A stretch of DNA of 64,000 nt from Aggregatibacter actinomycetemcomitans (GCF_003130205.1 NZ_NRDF01000001.1:62001-126000); one strand, 5' to 3'; counted from the stretch's first letter, positions 17,017 to 27,910 are shown. Program-made: numbers and translations. Notes: generated from the sequence alone by a model not told the origin.

Positions 17017-17693
17017 ATAAAATCATTACAGTGGACGGCCCGAGTGGCGCCGGTAAAGGTACGTTATGTTATGCGTTGGCAGAAAAACTGGGGTTTGCCT
17101 TGTTGGATTCCGGCGCAATTTATCGGGTGACGGCATTGGCGGCGCTAAAAAGTGCGGTGGATTTGACGGACGAATCTGCGCTTGCCGAGTTGGCGCAACA
17201 TTTACAAATTGAATTTGTGGCGCAAGATGGTGAAGTACAAATTTTGCTCAATGGTGAAAATGTCAGCGGTCAGATTCGTACGCAGGAGGTTGCCGACGCC
17301 GCCTCAAAAGTGGCGGTTTTTCCACAGGTGCGGGCGGCGTTATTGCAGCGTCAGCGTGACTTTGCTACTACGGGAAAAGGCTTGATTGCGGACGGTCGGG
17401 ATATGGGCACGGTGGTGTTCCCCGAAGCGCAAGTAAAATTGTTTTTAGATGCTGGCGCGGAAGAGCGCGCAAAAAGACGTTATAACCAGTTGCAAAATAA
17501 AGGGATTAGTGGTAACTTTGCACAGATTTTAGCCGAGATAAAAGCGCGTGATTTGCGCGATAGAAATCGTGCCGTCGCCCCTTTAAAACCTGCTGATGAT
17601 GCGTTTTTGCTTGATAGCACCGCATTGAGTATTGATGAAGTGATTCGTCAGGCGCTTACATATATTCAGCAACGTATTGATATTAAAGCTTAA
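17013..17693 (+). CDS. cmk: Cytidylate kinase
   Basis: 226 residues with P-loop [11 protein letters not shown] (residues 6-16), LLDSGAIYR for the CMP site and [17 protein letters not shown]. It phosphorylates CMP and dCMP in pyrimidine salvage. It lies just before rpsA, the conserved cmk-rpsA order of gammaproteobacteria. An uptake signal at the codons for KSAV (about residue 47) is translated as part of the protein. Confidence 0.96.
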   Translation: MNKIITVDGPSGAGKGTLCYALAEKLGFALLDSGAIYRVTALAALKSAVDLTDESALAELAQHLQIEFVAQDGEVQILLNGENVSGQIRTQEVADAASKVAVFPQVRAALLQRQRDFATTGKGLIADGRDMGTVVFPEAQVKLFLDAGAEERAKRRYNQLQNKGISGNFAQILAEIKARDLRDRNRAVAPLKPADDAFLLDSTALSIDEVIRQALTYIQQRIDIKA

Positions 17694-17790
17694 ATTTCAC
17701 GGTTTATTCATGGATGAATGAACTTTATTATCAGCCCCACTTTTTATGGATTAGAAGTGGACGTTATTTACTTAAAATTGAAGATTAATT

Positions 17791-19437
17791 ATGACAGAAT
17801 CTTTTGCTCAACTCTTTGAAGAATCATTGAAAGACCTTGAAACCCGCCAAGGCGCGGTCGTTAAAGGTACCATCGTTGCTATCCAAAAAGGCTTCGTACT
17901 TGTAGATACCGGATCTAAATCCGAATCAGCTATTCCTGCCGAAGAATTTTTTAACGCACAAGGTGAATTGGAAGTTCAAGTCGGTGATGTTGTTGATGTC
18001 GTGCTTAAAGCGGTGGATGACGGTTTCGGTGAAACTGTGGCTTCCCGTGCCGATGCAAAACGTAACGAAGCTTGGATTGTATTGGAAAAAGCATACGACG
18101 AACAAGCGACTGTTCTTGGTTTGGTTAACGGTAAAGTTAAAGGTGGCTTCACAGTTGAGTTAAACGGTGTTCGCGCATTCTTACCGGGTTCATTAGTTGA
18201 TACCCGCCCTGTTCGTGATGCAGATCACTTACTTGGCAAAGAATTAGAGTTCAAAGTAATCAAACTTGATCAAAAACGTAACAACGTTGTTGTTTCCCGC
18301 CGTGCCGTTATCGAATCCGAAAGCAGCCAAGATCGCGAAGAAGTATTGGCGAACTTGTCTGAAGGCGCAGAAGTTAAAGGTACCGTTAAAAACTTAACCG
18401 ACTACGGCGCATTCGTTGATTTAGGCGGTGTTGACGGTTTATTACACATTACCGACATGGCTTGGAAACGTGTTAAACATCCAAGCGAAATTGTTAATGT
18501 TGGTGACGAAATCACTGTTAAAGTATTGAAATTCGACAAAGATCGTACCCGTGTATCTTTAGGCTTAAAACAATTAGGTCAAGATCCTTGGGCGGCAATC
18601 GCTGAAAACCACCCGGTAAACAGCAAATTAACCGGTAAAGTGACTAACTTAACCGACTACGGCTGTTTCGTTGAAATTTTAGACGGTGTTGAAGGTTTGG
18701 TTCACGTTTCCGAAATGGATTGGACTAACAAAAACATTCACCCATCTAAAGTGGTTAGCTTAGGTGATGTTGTTGAAGTGATGGTATTGGAAATCGATGA
18801 AGAACGTCGTCGTATTTCTTTAGGTTTAAAACAATGCAAACCTAATCCATGGACTCAATTCGCCGAAACCCACAACAAAGGTGACAAAGTTGTCGGTAAA
18901 ATCAAATCCATCACCGACTTCGGTATCTTCATCGGTTTAGAAGGCGGTATTGACGGTTTAGTTCACTTATCCGATATTTCTTGGAATGTTCAAGGCGAAG
19001 AAGCCGTACGCAATTACAAGAAAGGTGACGAAGTCGCTGCCGTGGTATTGCAAGTGGATGCAGTGAAAGAACGTATTTCTTTAGGTATCAAACAACTTGA
19101 AGAAGATCCGTTCAACAATTTCGTTGCAATCAACAAAAAAGGCGCAGTATTAAATGCTAAAGTTGTTGAAGCAGACGCTAAAGGTGCTAAAGTTGAATTA
19201 GACGGCGGTGTTGAAGGTTATATCCGCGCAGCTGATTTAACTAACGAAGTGGCTGCCGGCGATGTTGTTGAAGCGAAATACACCGGTGTAGATCGTAAAG
19301 CTCGTATCGTTCATTTATCTGTTCGTGCGAAAGATCAAGCTGAAGAAGCTGCGGCAGTTGCAAGCGTGAATAAGCAAGAAGATGTTGCTATTCCAAATGC
19401 AATGGCTGAAGCTTTCAAAGCTGCTAAAGGTGAATAA
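17791..19437 (+). CDS. rpsA: 30S ribosomal protein S1
   Basis: 548 residues with six S1 RNA-binding repeats. Repeats 3-6 are easy to see by their GxVxxLTDYGxFVxL and xGLxHxSDMxW patterns. S1 captures mRNA on the small subunit. The length is close to the E. coli protein (557). Codon use is strongly biased towards GTT, GAA and AAA, as expected for a highly expressed gene. About 100 bases separate it from cmk and likely hold its own promoter and translational control region. Confidence 0.97.
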   Translation: MTESFAQLFEESLKDLETRQGAVVKGTIVAIQKGFVLVDTGSKSESAIPAEEFFNAQGELEVQVGDVVDVVLKAVDDGFGETVASRADAKRNEAWIVLEKAYDEQATVLGLVNGKVKGGFTVELNGVRAFLPGSLVDTRPVRDADHLLGKELEFKVIKLDQKRNNVVVSRRAVIESESSQDREEVLANLSEGAEVKGTVKNLTDYGAFVDLGGVDGLLHITDMAWKRVKHPSEIVNVGDEITVKVLKFDKDRTRVSLGLKQLGQDPWAAIAENHPVNSKLTGKVTNLTDYGCFVEILDGVEGLVHVSEMDWTNKNIHPSKVVSLGDVVEVMVLEIDEERRRISLGLKQCKPNPWTQFAETHNKGDKVVGKIKSITDFGIFIGLEGGIDGLVHLSDISWNVQGEEAVRNYKKGDEVAAVVLQVDAVKERISLGIKQLEEDPFNNFVAINKKGAVLNAKVVEADAKGAKVELDGGVEGYIRAADLTNEVAAGDVVEAKYTGVDRKARIVHLSVRAKDQAEEAAAVASVNKQEDVAIPNAMAEAFKAAKGE

Positions 19438-19498
19438 TTCACTTTTTGTTAATAAACCGGCATAGCAATATGCCGGTCCTAAAGAGTTAGGAGAATAT

Positions 19499-19786
19499 AT
19501 GACAAAGTCAGAACTTATTGAACTTCTGGTGCAAAAAAACAGCAACATTCCTGTTAAGCATGTTGAAGAAGCGGTAAAAGCAATTTTAGAGCAAATGTCA
19601 TATGTGTTAGAAAATGGCGAACGTATAGAAGTGCGTGGATTCGGCAGTTTTTCTTTGCATTGTCGCCAACCGCGCATCGGACGTAATCCTAAAACCGGCG
19701 AACAAGTCAAATTGGATGCCAAGTGTGTGCCGTATTTTAAGGCAGGCAAAGAATTAAGAGAACGTGTCGACGTTTATGCAGCATAA
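19499..19786 (+). CDS. ihfB: Integration host factor beta subunit
   Basis: 95 residues. [20 protein letters not shown] and the DNA-contacting arm [22 protein letters not shown] are diagnostic. With IhfA it bends DNA in replication, recombination and transcription. A TAGGAGAA site precedes the start. The order rpsA-ihfB is conserved, and a terminator follows. Confidence 0.96.
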   Translation: MTKSELIELLVQKNSNIPVKHVEEAVKAILEQMSYVLENGERIEVRGFGSFSLHCRQPRIGRNPKTGEQVKLDAKCVPYFKAGKELRERVDVYAA

Positions 19787-19812
19787 TTTATTTTACTAAC
19801 TAACTTTTCATA

Positions 19813-19839
19813 ACGGCACTTTTAAGTGTCGTTTTTTAT
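19813..19839 (+). terminator. ihfB terminator
   Basis: ACGGCACTT (19813-19821) pairs with AAGTGTCGT (19824-19832), followed by T6. Confidence 0.85.
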
Positions 19840-19886
19840 ATGTATTTTTGGCATAATGCTCACACATTTATCTAAAGGAGAAACAA

Positions 19887-20183
19887 ATGATTAAATATAT
19901 TTTGGGATTGATCATTATCTTAGCCATTGTGCTGGTTGCCGTTACCATTGGTGCCAACAATGATCAAGTCATCACTTTTAATTATATTGTGGCGCAAAGC
20001 CAATTCCAGCTTTCTACCTTAGTTGCCATTTTATTCGGTCTGGGGTTAATTCTAGGATGGTTTATCACCGGATTCTTCTACCTCAAATTAAAGTTAAAAA
20101 ATATTGCGCTGAATCGCCAAATCAAACGTCAAACCCAACAAATCAACGAATTAATGACCGGCAGAGATAAGGTTTCTCAATAA
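19887..20183 (+). CDS. lapA: Lipopolysaccharide assembly protein A
   Basis: 98 residues (YciS family, DUF1049). Two membrane segments lie at about 3-22 and 45-68, followed by a basic, helical tail, IKRQTQQINELMTG. It works with LapB in regulating LpxC turnover and LPS assembly. It has an AAAGGAGA site. Its stop overlaps the lapB start (TAATG). Confidence 0.92.
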   Translation: MIKYILGLIIILAIVLVAVTIGANNDQVITFNYIVAQSQFQLSTLVAILFGLGLILGWFITGFFYLKLKLKNIALNRQIKRQTQQINELMTGRDKVSQ

Positions 20184-21361
20184 TGCTTGAACTCCTCTTC
20201 CTTCTTTTGCCGATAGCCGCTGCGTACGGTTGGTATATGGGGCACCGTAGTGCTAAAAAAGATCAGGATGATGTCAGCAACAAGCTTTCCCGGGATTATG
20301 TTACCGGGGTGAATTTTTTACTTGCCAATCAAACAGAAAAAGCTGTCGATTTATTTTTGGATATGCTGCAAAAGCAGGAAACCGAGAATGAAATCGATAG
20401 CACTTCACAATTTGAAGCGGAATTAACTTTAGGGAATTTATTTCGCTCCCGTGGCGAGGTGGATCGTGCATTACGTATTCACCAAGCCCTTGATAACAGC
20501 CCGCATTATTCTTTTGAGCAAAAACTGTTAGCCAAACAACAATTAGCCAAAGATTTTATGACTGTCGGCTTTTTTGATCGGGCGGAAAATCTGTATATTT
20601 TGATGGTGGATGAACCGGAGTTTGCCGAGGGCGCATTACAGCAACTGGCGGTGATCTACCAAAAAACCAAAGAATGGAAAAAAGCCATGAATGTGGCGGA
20701 GAAATTGGCAAAAATCGCACCGAAAGCCAATAACGTGGAACTGGCGCAATATTATTGCGAATATGTGCAACATTTGCCGGCGGGCAGTAAAGAAAATCGA
20801 CAGCAAATCTTATTGCAGGCGCTTAAAGTCTCTCCCAATTGCGTTCGCGCTTCGATGATGTTGGCGGACTTGGCGATTCAACAAGAAAACTATAAAAGTG
20901 CGGTCGGTTTTTTGGAAGAAATTTTAAATCAGAACCTGGCGTATATCAGTGAAGCCTTGCCGGCGTTGAAACATTGTTATCAAAAATTAAATCAGTTAGA
21001 TAATTTTGAACTCTTCTTAATCAAAGCCAGCCACCAAAATAACAACAGCGCGGTGGCGTTAATGCTTGCGGAACTGATAGAAGAAAAAGACGGTTATTCT
21101 GCCGCTCAATTGAAGCTATACCAACAATTGCAACAAAATCCGAGTACGCCGATTTTTCATCGGTTTATCCAATATCAAATTGATGATGCAGAGCAGGGCA
21201 GAGGCAAAGAGAGTTTGATTTTATTGCATAAAATGGTAGGTGAGCGGATTAAACAGACTTTTGATTATCGCTGTAGCAATTGCGGTTTTCAAACCCATAA
21301 ATTAATGTGGTGTTGTCCTTCCTGTCGTCAATGGGAATCCATTAAACCGGTTTGCGATTGA
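20183..21361 (+). CDS. lapB: Lipopolysaccharide assembly protein B (TPR, rubredoxin-like metal site)
   Basis: 392 residues. An N-terminal membrane helix (LLFLLLPIAAAYGWYMGHRS) is followed by TPR repeats and a C-terminal zinc/rubredoxin-type knuckle, CSNCGF...CCPSCRQW. LapB couples LPS synthesis to transport and presents LpxC to FtsH. The start overlaps lapA, and pyrF follows, the same order as in E. coli. An uptake signal encodes KSAVGFLEE within a TPR. Confidence 0.95.
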   Translation: MLELLFLLLPIAAAYGWYMGHRSAKKDQDDVSNKLSRDYVTGVNFLLANQTEKAVDLFLDMLQKQETENEIDSTSQFEAELTLGNLFRSRGEVDRALRIHQALDNSPHYSFEQKLLAKQQLAKDFMTVGFFDRAENLYILMVDEPEFAEGALQQLAVIYQKTKEWKKAMNVAEKLAKIAPKANNVELAQYYCEYVQHLPAGSKENRQQILLQALKVSPNCVRASMMLADLAIQQENYKSAVGFLEEILNQNLAYISEALPALKHCYQKLNQLDNFELFLIKASHQNNNSAVALMLAELIEEKDGYSAAQLKLYQQLQQNPSTPIFHRFIQYQIDDAEQGRGKESLILLHKMVGERIKQTFDYRCSNCGFQTHKLMWCCPSCRQWESIKPVCD

Positions 21362-21400
21362 ACATAATTAATCGTGACTTTGCTTTATAAGGAGAAAAAT

Positions 21401-22093
21401 ATGAAGAATAAAGTCATTATTGCATTGGATTATGAAAAAGAAGCTGAAGCCTTGGCTTTGGTTGATCAACTGGATCCGAATTCATGCCGTTTAAAAGTCG
21501 GAAAAGAAATGTTTACGACGCTTGGCACGAATTTTGTAAAGCAGTTACACGAGCGTCATTTTGATGTTTTTCTTGATTTGAAATTCCATGATATTCCGAA
21601 CACGGTAGCAAGAGCGGTGCGTTCAGCCGCCGATTTAGGCGTTTGGATGGTGGATTTACACGCCAGTGGCGGGTTGCGCATGATGGAAGAAGCCAAGAAA
21701 ATCCTTGAGCCTTATGGCAAGGATGCACCGTTGTTAATTGGTGTCACCGTGCTGACCAGCATGGAAGATTTGGATTTATTGCAAATCGGTATTAATGTGT
21801 CGCCAATGGAACAAGTTATTCGTTTAGCGCACTTGACCCAACGCGCAGGCTTGGACGGCGTGGTTTGCTCGCCGCAAGAAGTGGAAATTTTGCGCCGTAA
21901 CTGCGGTGAGAACTTCCTGTTGGTGACGCCGGGGATTCGTCCGATTGGCACCGATTTCGGTGACCAACGCCGCGTGATGACGCCGGCGGCAGCAATTCGT
22001 TCCGGTTCCGATTATTTGGTGATTGGTCGCCCGATTACCCAAGCAGAAAATCCGGCAGAAGTGTTAAACGCCATTAATGCGTCTATTGCGTGA
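21401..22093 (+). CDS. pyrF: Orotidine 5'-phosphate decarboxylase
   Basis: 230 residues from [20 protein letters not shown]. The catalytic [10 protein letters not shown] motif is present, as is the GIRP phosphate-binding segment near the end. It converts OMP to UMP. The ATG has an AAGGAG site eight bases upstream, so the longer in-frame start at 21374 is rejected. The yciH frame begins six bases downstream of its stop. Confidence 0.96.
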   Translation: MKNKVIIALDYEKEAEALALVDQLDPNSCRLKVGKEMFTTLGTNFVKQLHERHFDVFLDLKFHDIPNTVARAVRSAADLGVWMVDLHASGGLRMMEEAKKILEPYGKDAPLLIGVTVLTSMEDLDLLQIGINVSPMEQVIRLAHLTQRAGLDGVVCSPQEVEILRRNCGENFLLVTPGIRPIGTDFGDQRRVMTPAAAIRSGSDYLVIGRPITQAENPAEVLNAINASIA

Positions 22094-22098
22094 TACCT

Positions 22099-22416
22099 AT
22101 GACAAGTCATTTAGTGTATTCCACCGACATCGGACGTATTAAAGCCGATAAACCGCAAGAACCAATTCCGCAGGGCGACGGCATTGTGCGTATTCAGTTG
22201 CAAAAAAGCGGTCGAAAAGGAAGTGGCGTAAGTATTATCAGTGGGCTTGGACTGGCAGAGTCCGAGTTAAAAACCTTAGCGGCAGAATTAAAAAAACGCT
22301 GCGGCTGCGGTGGTGCGGTGAAAAATCATACCATTGAAATTCAAGGCGAAAAACGCGACTTGCTGAAGCAGCTACTGGAGCAGAAAGGCTTTAAAGTAAA
22401 GCTGGCGGGCGGTTAA
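22099..22416 (+). CDS. yciH: SUI1/eIF1-like protein YciH
   Basis: 105 residues with the eIF1/SUI1 core: VRIQLQKSGRKGSGVSIISG, then LKKRCGCGGAVKN and a final LLEQKGFKVKLAGG. In E. coli YciH affects fidelity of translation initiation. It follows pyrF as in enterics. The ATG at 22099 is preferred to a GTG nine bases earlier. Confidence 0.93.
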   Translation: MTSHLVYSTDIGRIKADKPQEPIPQGDGIVRIQLQKSGRKGSGVSIISGLGLAESELKTLAAELKKRCGCGGAVKNHTIEIQGEKRDLLKQLLEQKGFKVKLAGG

Positions 22417-22419
22417 AAC

Positions 22420-22447
22420 AAAAAGTGGGTTTGATGCCCACTTTTTT
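22420..22447. terminator. Shared terminator between yciH and sirB2
   Basis: AAAAGTGGG (22421-22429) and CCCACTTTT (22437-22445) with T-runs on both strands, between convergent genes. Confidence 0.85.
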
Positions 22448-22451
22448 ATTT

Positions 22452-22802
22452 CTAGTGAAAATAGCCTAATAATATCGTGGCGATAAGTGCCGTAAGGGCG
22501 AGGAAGAAAAAGTACGGTCGGATTTGAGATTGTTTTTTGCTGAAGAATTTTGCCGAGAACAGGATGTAGCCCACAAGCAGTACAATCTTCGCCACAATCC
22601 AAATTGGCAAACCGTAGTTGAATACAAATAACATAGCGACACCGCTCAAAATAAGCAAAGTGTCCGTTAAGTGCGGTAGGATTTTCAGGAGTTTTAGCGC
22701 GCGCCAGTCTTTTTGCGTTAACTGCATTACCCCACGCACAATTAACAATCCTAAACTTAAAAAGGCACAGACGATGTGCAAATAAACCAGATAAATACCC
22801 AT
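22452..22802 (-). CDS. SirB2 family membrane protein
   Basis: 116 residues with four membrane helices (YLVYLHIVCAFLSLGLLIVRG, LPHLTDTLLILSGVAMLFVF, WIVAKIVLLVGYILFSAKFF and a last one). HIxCAxLSxxLFxxRG and LPHLTDTLL are typical of SirB2, a family of unknown biochemical role. It lies 3' of gyrA on the same strand. Confidence 0.85.
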   Translation of the reverse strand: MGIYLVYLHIVCAFLSLGLLIVRGVMQLTQKDWRALKLLKILPHLTDTLLILSGVAMLFVFNYGLPIWIVAKIVLLVGYILFSAKFFSKKQSQIRPYFFFLALTALIATILLGYFH

Positions 22803-22869
22803 TTTTCACTCCAATAGTAAAGGCAGTAGTAAACCACTACTGCCTTAAAATAGAAATAACCTAATCTTG

Positions 22870-25542
22870 TTATTCTTCGTTATTTTCTACCGCACTTTCT
22901 ATCGGCTCTGTCAGATTTTCACTTTCTTCATCATCCACTTCGCAAATACGTTCTAAACTCACAACCTGTTCTGCTTCGCTGGTGCGGATTAAACGAACGC
23001 CTTGGGTGTTACGTCCGACAATGCCAACTTCACTTACGCGGGTGCGAACAAGGGTGCCGGCATCGGTGATTAACATGATTTGGTCGTTTTCTTCCACTTG
23101 TGCCGCCGCCACGACTTTGCCGTTACGCTCGCTCACTTTAATGGAAATCACCCCTTTGGTATTACGGGATTTGGTCGGATACTCATCCAGTTTTGTCCGT
23201 TTACCGTAGCCGTTTTGCGTTGCAGTGAGGATTTCGCCGTTATTTTTCGGAATCACCAAAGAGACCACTTTGTCAATGTTCAAATCCAGGGTTTCTTCTG
23301 CGTTATCATCAGAAACGTCCTCAATTTCCACCGCACTTTCGTCGTCATTCAAATCGTTGGTTAAGGCAAGTTTGATACCGCGCACGCCGGTTGCTAAGCG
23401 CCCCATGGCACGAACGGCGGATTCGCTGAAACGCACCACGCGACCTTGAGAGGAGAACAACATGATTTCATTGCTGCCGTTGGTAATATCCACGCCGATT
23501 AATTCGTCTTCATCACGCAAGTTCAGCGCAATAATCCCGCTGGAGCGCGGACGGCTGAATTCCGTTAATGCAATTTTCTTCACGATACCGCCGGCGGTTG
23601 CCATCACGACGAATTTATCTTCTTCGTAGGCGGCGACCGGTAGAATGGCGGTGATCCGTTCGTTTTCATTTAACGGCAAAATATTCACGATTGGTCGTCC
23701 GCGCGAACCACGACTGGCTTGCGGCAGTTGATACACTTTCAGCCAATATAGACGCCCGCGGCTGGAGAAGCAGAGAATAGTATCGTGGGTGTTGGCAACC
23801 AGTAATTTTTCGATGAAATCTTCTTCTTTCATCTTGGTTGCCGATTTGCCTTTACCGCCGCGACGCTGTGCTTCGTAGTCGGTAATCGGTTGATATTTCA
23901 CATAACCTTCGTGAGAAAGGGTCACCACCACATCTTCCTGCGCGATCAAATCTTCCAGATTAATATCGCCGGACGCCGCCGTAATTTCGGTTCTGCGCGG
24001 ATCGTTAAACTGTTCACGGATTTGCTCCAATTCTTCACGAATCACTTCCATTAAACGCTCAGGGCTACGCAGGATGTACAATAATTCACCGATAGCGTCT
24101 AACAATTTTTTGTATTCGTCCAGAATTTCATCGTGACCTAAGCTGGTTAATTTTTGCAAACGCAAATCTAAAATGGCTTGTGCCTGTACTTCGGTTAAAT
24201 AATATAAGCCGTCACGAATGCCATATTGTTCGTCCAAATCTTCCGGACGGGCGGCATCAACGCCGCTCGCTGCCAACATATCGGCAACATGACCCAGCTG
24301 CCACGGGCGGGCGAGCAATTCACGTTTGGCGCTTTCCGGATTCGGTGCTTTGCGGATTAATTCGATAATCGGATCGACGTTTGCCAAGGCAACCGCCAAG
24401 CCTTCTAAGATGTGCGTACGTTCACGGGCTTTACGTAATTCAAAAATCGTACGACGGGTCACCACTTCGCGGCGGTGTAAGACGAACGCCTCAATAAGTT
24501 GTTTCAAATTCAATAGGTTAGGCTGACCGTGATCCAGTGCAACGATGTTAATCCCGAAAGTGACTTGCATTTGTGTCAACGCATACAGGTTATTTAACAC
24601 CACTTCGCCGACCGCATCACGTTTGATTTCGATGACGATACGCATACCGTCTTTGTCGGATTCATCGCGCAATCCGCTGATGCCTTCGATTTTTTTGTCT
24701 TTGACGAACTCGGCGATTTTTTCGATAAGTTTCGCTTTGTTCACTTGATATGGAATTTCGTTCACGATGATGCTTTCGCGACCTTTTTCATCGGTTTCGA
24801 TTTCCGCGCGGGCGCGCACATAAATTTTTCCGCGTCCGGTTTTGTAAGCCTCTTCAATGCCTTTACGCCCGTTTATTAATGCCGCTGTCGGGAAATCCGG
24901 GCCGGGAATGTGGCTCATTAATTCATCAATAGTAATGTCGTTGTTTTCAATATACGCCAGACAGCCGTCCAAGACTTCGCCCAAATTGTGCGGAGGGATA
25001 TTGGTCGCCATCCCCACCGCAATCCCGGAAGAACCGTTTACCAATAAGGCGGGCACTTTGGTCGGAAGCACTTCGGGAATCATTTCCGAACCATCATAGT
25101 TAGGCACGAAATTGACGGTTTCTTTGTCCAAATCAGCCAATAATTCATGGGCGATTTTGGTCATACGGGCTTCCGTATAACGCATTGCCGCCGGCGCGTC
25201 GCCGTCCACGGAACCGAAGTTACCTTGACCGTCCACCAACATATAACGTAAGGAGAACGGCTGCGCCATACGCACTAAAGTGTCATATACCGCGCTGTCG
25301 CCATGCGGGTGGTATTTACCGATCACGTCACCGACGATACGGGCGGATTTACGATAGGGTTTGTTGTAGAGGTTGCCCCCTTCATGCATCGCAAATAATA
25401 CGCGACGGTGTACGGGTTTTAAGCCATCGCGCACATCGGGCAGAGCGCGCCCCACAATAACGGACATGGCGTAATCAAGGTATGAAGATTTCAATTCTTC
25501 TTCAATGCTTACCGGCGTAATATCTTGGATTAAATCAGACAT
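22870..25542 (-). CDS. gyrA: DNA gyrase subunit A
   Basis: 890 residues. The N-terminal breakage-reunion domain has [19 protein letters not shown] and the catalytic tyrosine in [16 protein letters not shown]; six beta-pinwheel repeats follow, including the GyrA-box QRRGGKGKS. The quinolone-determining serine (83) and aspartate (87) equivalents are wild type. Two uptake signals are translated in the C-terminal part, as [14 protein letters not shown] and as [10 protein letters not shown] at the very end. Confidence 0.98.
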   Translation of the reverse strand: MSDLIQDITPVSIEEELKSSYLDYAMSVIVGRALPDVRDGLKPVHRRVLFAMHEGGNLYNKPYRKSARIVGDVIGKYHPHGDSAVYDTLVRMAQPFSLRYMLVDGQGNFGSVDGDAPAAMRYTEARMTKIAHELLADLDKETVNFVPNYDGSEMIPEVLPTKVPALLVNGSSGIAVGMATNIPPHNLGEVLDGCLAYIENNDITIDELMSHIPGPDFPTAALINGRKGIEEAYKTGRGKIYVRARAEIETDEKGRESIIVNEIPYQVNKAKLIEKIAEFVKDKKIEGISGLRDESDKDGMRIVIEIKRDAVGEVVLNNLYALTQMQVTFGINIVALDHGQPNLLNLKQLIEAFVLHRREVVTRRTIFELRKARERTHILEGLAVALANVDPIIELIRKAPNPESAKRELLARPWQLGHVADMLAASGVDAARPEDLDEQYGIRDGLYYLTEVQAQAILDLRLQKLTSLGHDEILDEYKKLLDAIGELLYILRSPERLMEVIREELEQIREQFNDPRRTEITAASGDINLEDLIAQEDVVVTLSHEGYVKYQPITDYEAQRRGGKGKSATKMKEEDFIEKLLVANTHDTILCFSSRGRLYWLKVYQLPQASRGSRGRPIVNILPLNENERITAILPVAAYEEDKFVVMATAGGIVKKIALTEFSRPRSSGIIALNLRDEDELIGVDITNGSNEIMLFSSQGRVVRFSESAVRAMGRLATGVRGIKLALTNDLNDDESAVEIEDVSDDNAEETLDLNIDKVVSLVIPKNNGEILTATQNGYGKRTKLDEYPTKSRNTKGVISIKVSERNGKVVAAAQVEENDQIMLITDAGTLVRTRVSEVGIVGRNTQGVRLIRTSEAEQVVSLERICEVDDEESENLTEPIESAVENNEE

Positions 25543-25679
25543 TTAGAATTTCCTAATGATTGAATTTAATAGTAAAAAATTGGCGTGATTATAGCACGGA
25601 GAGGCACTTTTCCCTAAGAAAAATCTCGGTTTATAGGCGAAAAGTGCGGTTGATTTTTCAGATGTTTTCAGAGATAGAA

Positions 25680-25705
25680 AGGGCGGTTTTGAAACCGCCT
25701 TTTTC
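25680..25705 (-). terminator. fur terminator
   Basis: GGCGGTTT-TG-AAACCGCC (25682-25699), with A/T-rich ends on both sides, just after the fur stop and before gyrA. Confidence 0.75.
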
Positions 25706-25709
25706 ATGG

Positions 25710-26150
25710 TTATTTTTTGTTATTTTCTGCGCAATGATTAATGTCGCTACACTTGCCGTAAAGGTACAGGTTGTGGCTGGAAAGCTCAATACCGTGTTGT
25801 TTACTGATTTCTTTCTGGCGACTTTCGATTAACTCATCATTGAATTCAAAGACTTTGCCGCAATCGGTGCAGATAATGTGGTCATGATGTTGGGTTGGCG
25901 CCAGTTCGAAAACCGATTTATTGCCTTCAAAGTTATGGCGAATAAGAATTTTTGCTTGATCAAACTGGTTTAATACGCGGTATACTGTTGCTAAACCGAT
26001 GTCTTCGCCATTTTCCAATAACATTTTGTAAACGTCTTCAGCCGAAAAATGGTGTTCTCTGTGCTTTTGCATTAAAGCGAGAATGGTTAAACGGGGTTCG
26101 GTAATTTTTAATCCTACTTTTTTTAATAATTTAATATTTTCTTCAGACAT
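25710..26150 (-). CDS. fur: Ferric uptake regulator
   Basis: 146 residues. Winged helix GLATVYRVLNQFDQA, metal site HHDHIICTDCGKVFEF and a second Cys pair near the C-terminus (CSDINHC) identify Fur. It represses iron-uptake genes when bound to Fe2+. It lies 18 bases after fldA, so the two are cotranscribed. Confidence 0.97.
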   Translation of the reverse strand: MSEENIKLLKKVGLKITEPRLTILALMQKHREHHFSAEDVYKMLLENGEDIGLATVYRVLNQFDQAKILIRHNFEGNKSVFELAPTQHHDHIICTDCGKVFEFNDELIESRQKEISKQHGIELSSHNLYLYGKCSDINHCAENNKK

Positions 26151-26168
26151 AACAGCTCCTTTTTGCTA

Positions 26169-26693
26169 TTAAGCTAATTCGGCTAAGCACATCTCTTCAT
26201 AGACTTGTTTAACCCATTTATTTACACGTTCGGATGTTAATTCAGGCTGGCGATCTTCATCAATGCATAAGCCGACAAATGTATCACTGTCGATTAATGC
26301 TTGTGAAGATTCAAAGCTATAGCCTTCGGTTGACCAGTTGCCTACGATAATAGCGCCGTGCGGTTCAATAATATTGCGAACTGTTCCCATGGCATCACAG
26401 AAATAATCTGCGTAATCCTCTTGGTCGCCGCAACCGAAAATTGCTACGAGTTTATCCGTAAAATCAATTTGTTCTAATGTCGGGAAGAAATCATCCCAGT
26501 CGCATTGCGCTTCACCATAATACCAAGTCGGGATACCGAATAGCAGAAAGTCGTAAGCTTCAATATCTTCTTTGCTGCTTTTTGCGATGTCGCGAATATC
26601 GACTAATTCACTACCTAATTGTTTTTGAATCATTTTGGCAATATTTTCTGTATTGCCTGTGTCACTACCATAAAATAAGCCGACAACAGCCAT
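26169..26693 (-). CDS. fldA: Flavodoxin I
   Basis: 174 residues with the FMN phosphate loop GSDTGNTENIAKMI and the FMN ring-binding segments PTWYYGEAQCDWDDF and GCGDQEDYADYFCDA. It carries single electrons in the cytoplasm. The operon order fldA-fur is conserved; a degraded ybfE lies directly upstream. Confidence 0.97.
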   Translation of the reverse strand: MAVVGLFYGSDTGNTENIAKMIQKQLGSELVDIRDIAKSSKEDIEAYDFLLFGIPTWYYGEAQCDWDDFFPTLEQIDFTDKLVAIFGCGDQEDYADYFCDAMGTVRNIIEPHGAIIVGNWSTEGYSFESSQALIDSDTFVGLCIDEDRQPELTSERVNKWVKQVYEEMCLAELA

Positions 26694-26749
26694 TTTGTTC
26701 CCTATTTTCTAACTGCTTAACACTAAAATAATCTTGTAAAATTGTTACG

Positions 26750-26987
26750 ATTAACTCGAAACGGTTTAGGTTTCGTGTTGACACACATCTTCATAACTAC
26801 TGAACCAAATCCGTGCGCAACTCTAGCTTAACACGTTTTTACCCACAGGATTTACCGTATTTTAGCTGAGTGAATTTATTACTTCGAATTGGTTGCCCCG
26901 ACTAAACAGATTGATTTTTGGATACTTAACTTTACGGATCTCGCTAAATAAATCTAAAGTAATACAGTCGGAATCTTGTTTTGCCAT
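26750..26987 (-). pseudogene. ybfE: ybfE-like (LexA-regulated, CopB-like) pseudogene
   Basis: On the minus strand an ATG at 26985-26987 opens MAKQDSDCITLDLFSEIRKV, very like the start of E. coli YbfE (MAKEQTDRTTLDLF). After 41 codons the frame stops at 26862-26864. In another frame the sequence continues as LRVNKFTQLKYGKSCG, a stop, then KRVKLELRTDLVQ, clearly parallel to YbfE LRINKRNQLKRDKVRG and KRVELKLNAEAVE. One frameshift and several stops make it a pseudogene. It sits in the exact ybfE position between ybfF and fldA. Confidence 0.75.
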
Positions 26988-27040
26988 TTGTGGATTATTG
27001 GTTTGTCAATTCACATTTCAGTAAAAGAGAATTATTTGTA

Positions 27041-27058
27041 AAGTGATAATGATAAGCC
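27041..27058 (-). promoter_or_regulatory. Candidate Fur box upstream of the ybfE-fldA-fur unit
   Basis: GTGATAATGATAAGC on the plus strand contains the Fur core GATAATGATAA. It lies about 55 bases before the ybfE pseudogene start, so it could autoregulate fldA-fur. Confidence 0.45.
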
Positions 27059-27109
27059 ACAACGAAACCCGCGTCGAACTATACCATAAATTTGGCATTA
27101 AATGAAACT

Positions 27110-27910
27110 CTATTTAGATTTGTATTCGTTATTAATTTTATTTAAAAAGTTCGTGATAGCACGAATTACAAATTGTGGTTTCTCGGCGTGTACCCAGTGA
27201 TCGCTGCCGTTAATGGTGAAAGAACTCGCCTGCGGACATTGGGCCAAAATGCGATCGGTATATTCCGGCAGGATATAGGACGAATTGCCGCCTTTAATTA
27301 ACAGGCAGGGTTGTTGAATGTGGCGGGTTTGCCAGCCCATCAGGTTAGGGTAATTGCGTTTAAGTGCGGTCAGATTAAAACGAAAATAATCGGCGCTTGT
27401 GGCATCAAAAGACTTCAGCATAAACTGTTGCACGCTTTCATCATGAATATGTTGCGCTAAAATCGGTTTGGCTTCCTGACGGGTATGAGGCTGCGTGTTT
27501 TTCACCGCAAATAACCCGTTGAAAACCGTGTCATGTTCATGTTCGCCGTAAGCAGTGGGCGCAATATCAATCACCACCAGTCCTTTTACCAACCCGGGAT
27601 AATTCGCCGCCAGCACCATGGCGGTTTTGCCGCCCATGGAATGCCCGACCAAAATCACTTCGCGCAGCGACAAGGATTGAATGACATGAAACACATCTTC
27701 CGCCATCAAATCATAGTTCATTTCTTCACTGTGAAAGCTCGCGCCGTGGTTGCGCAAATCCACCCGCAAAATGGAATAGTCTTCACTAAATGCACGGGCA
27801 ATAATGCCCAAGTTATTCATATCGCCGAATAAACCGTGAATAAAAACCAAAGTGGGTTTGTTAATTGCTTGTTTTAATTCATTAAATTGAAAGTTGAGTA
27901 ATTTTTGCAT
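27110..27910 (-). CDS. ybfF: Alpha/beta hydrolase, YbfF-type esterase
   Basis: 266 residues. HGLFGDMNNLGIIAR forms the oxyanion region, VGHSMGG carries the serine nucleophile and GSDHWVHAEKP the histidine. YbfF hydrolyses acyl-CoA and short esters in vitro; the physiological substrate is unclear. It is divergent from seqA with 86 bases between, as in Haemophilus and E. coli. Confidence 0.9.
   Translation of the reverse strand: MQKLLNFQFNELKQAINKPTLVFIHGLFGDMNNLGIIARAFSEDYSILRVDLRNHGASFHSEEMNYDLMAEDVFHVIQSLSLREVILVGHSMGGKTAMVLAANYPGLVKGLVVIDIAPTAYGEHEHDTVFNGLFAVKNTQPHTRQEAKPILAQHIHDESVQQFMLKSFDATSADYFRFNLTALKRNYPNLMGWQTRHIQQPCLLIKGGNSSYILPEYTDRILAQCPQASSFTINGSDHWVHAEKPQFVIRAITNFLNKINNEYKSK

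Noticed and set aside
22870-25542. Quinolone-resistance mutations in gyrA and parC
   Set aside because: The key residues in both (Ser/Asp in GyrA, Ser/Glu in ParC) are wild type in this sequence.
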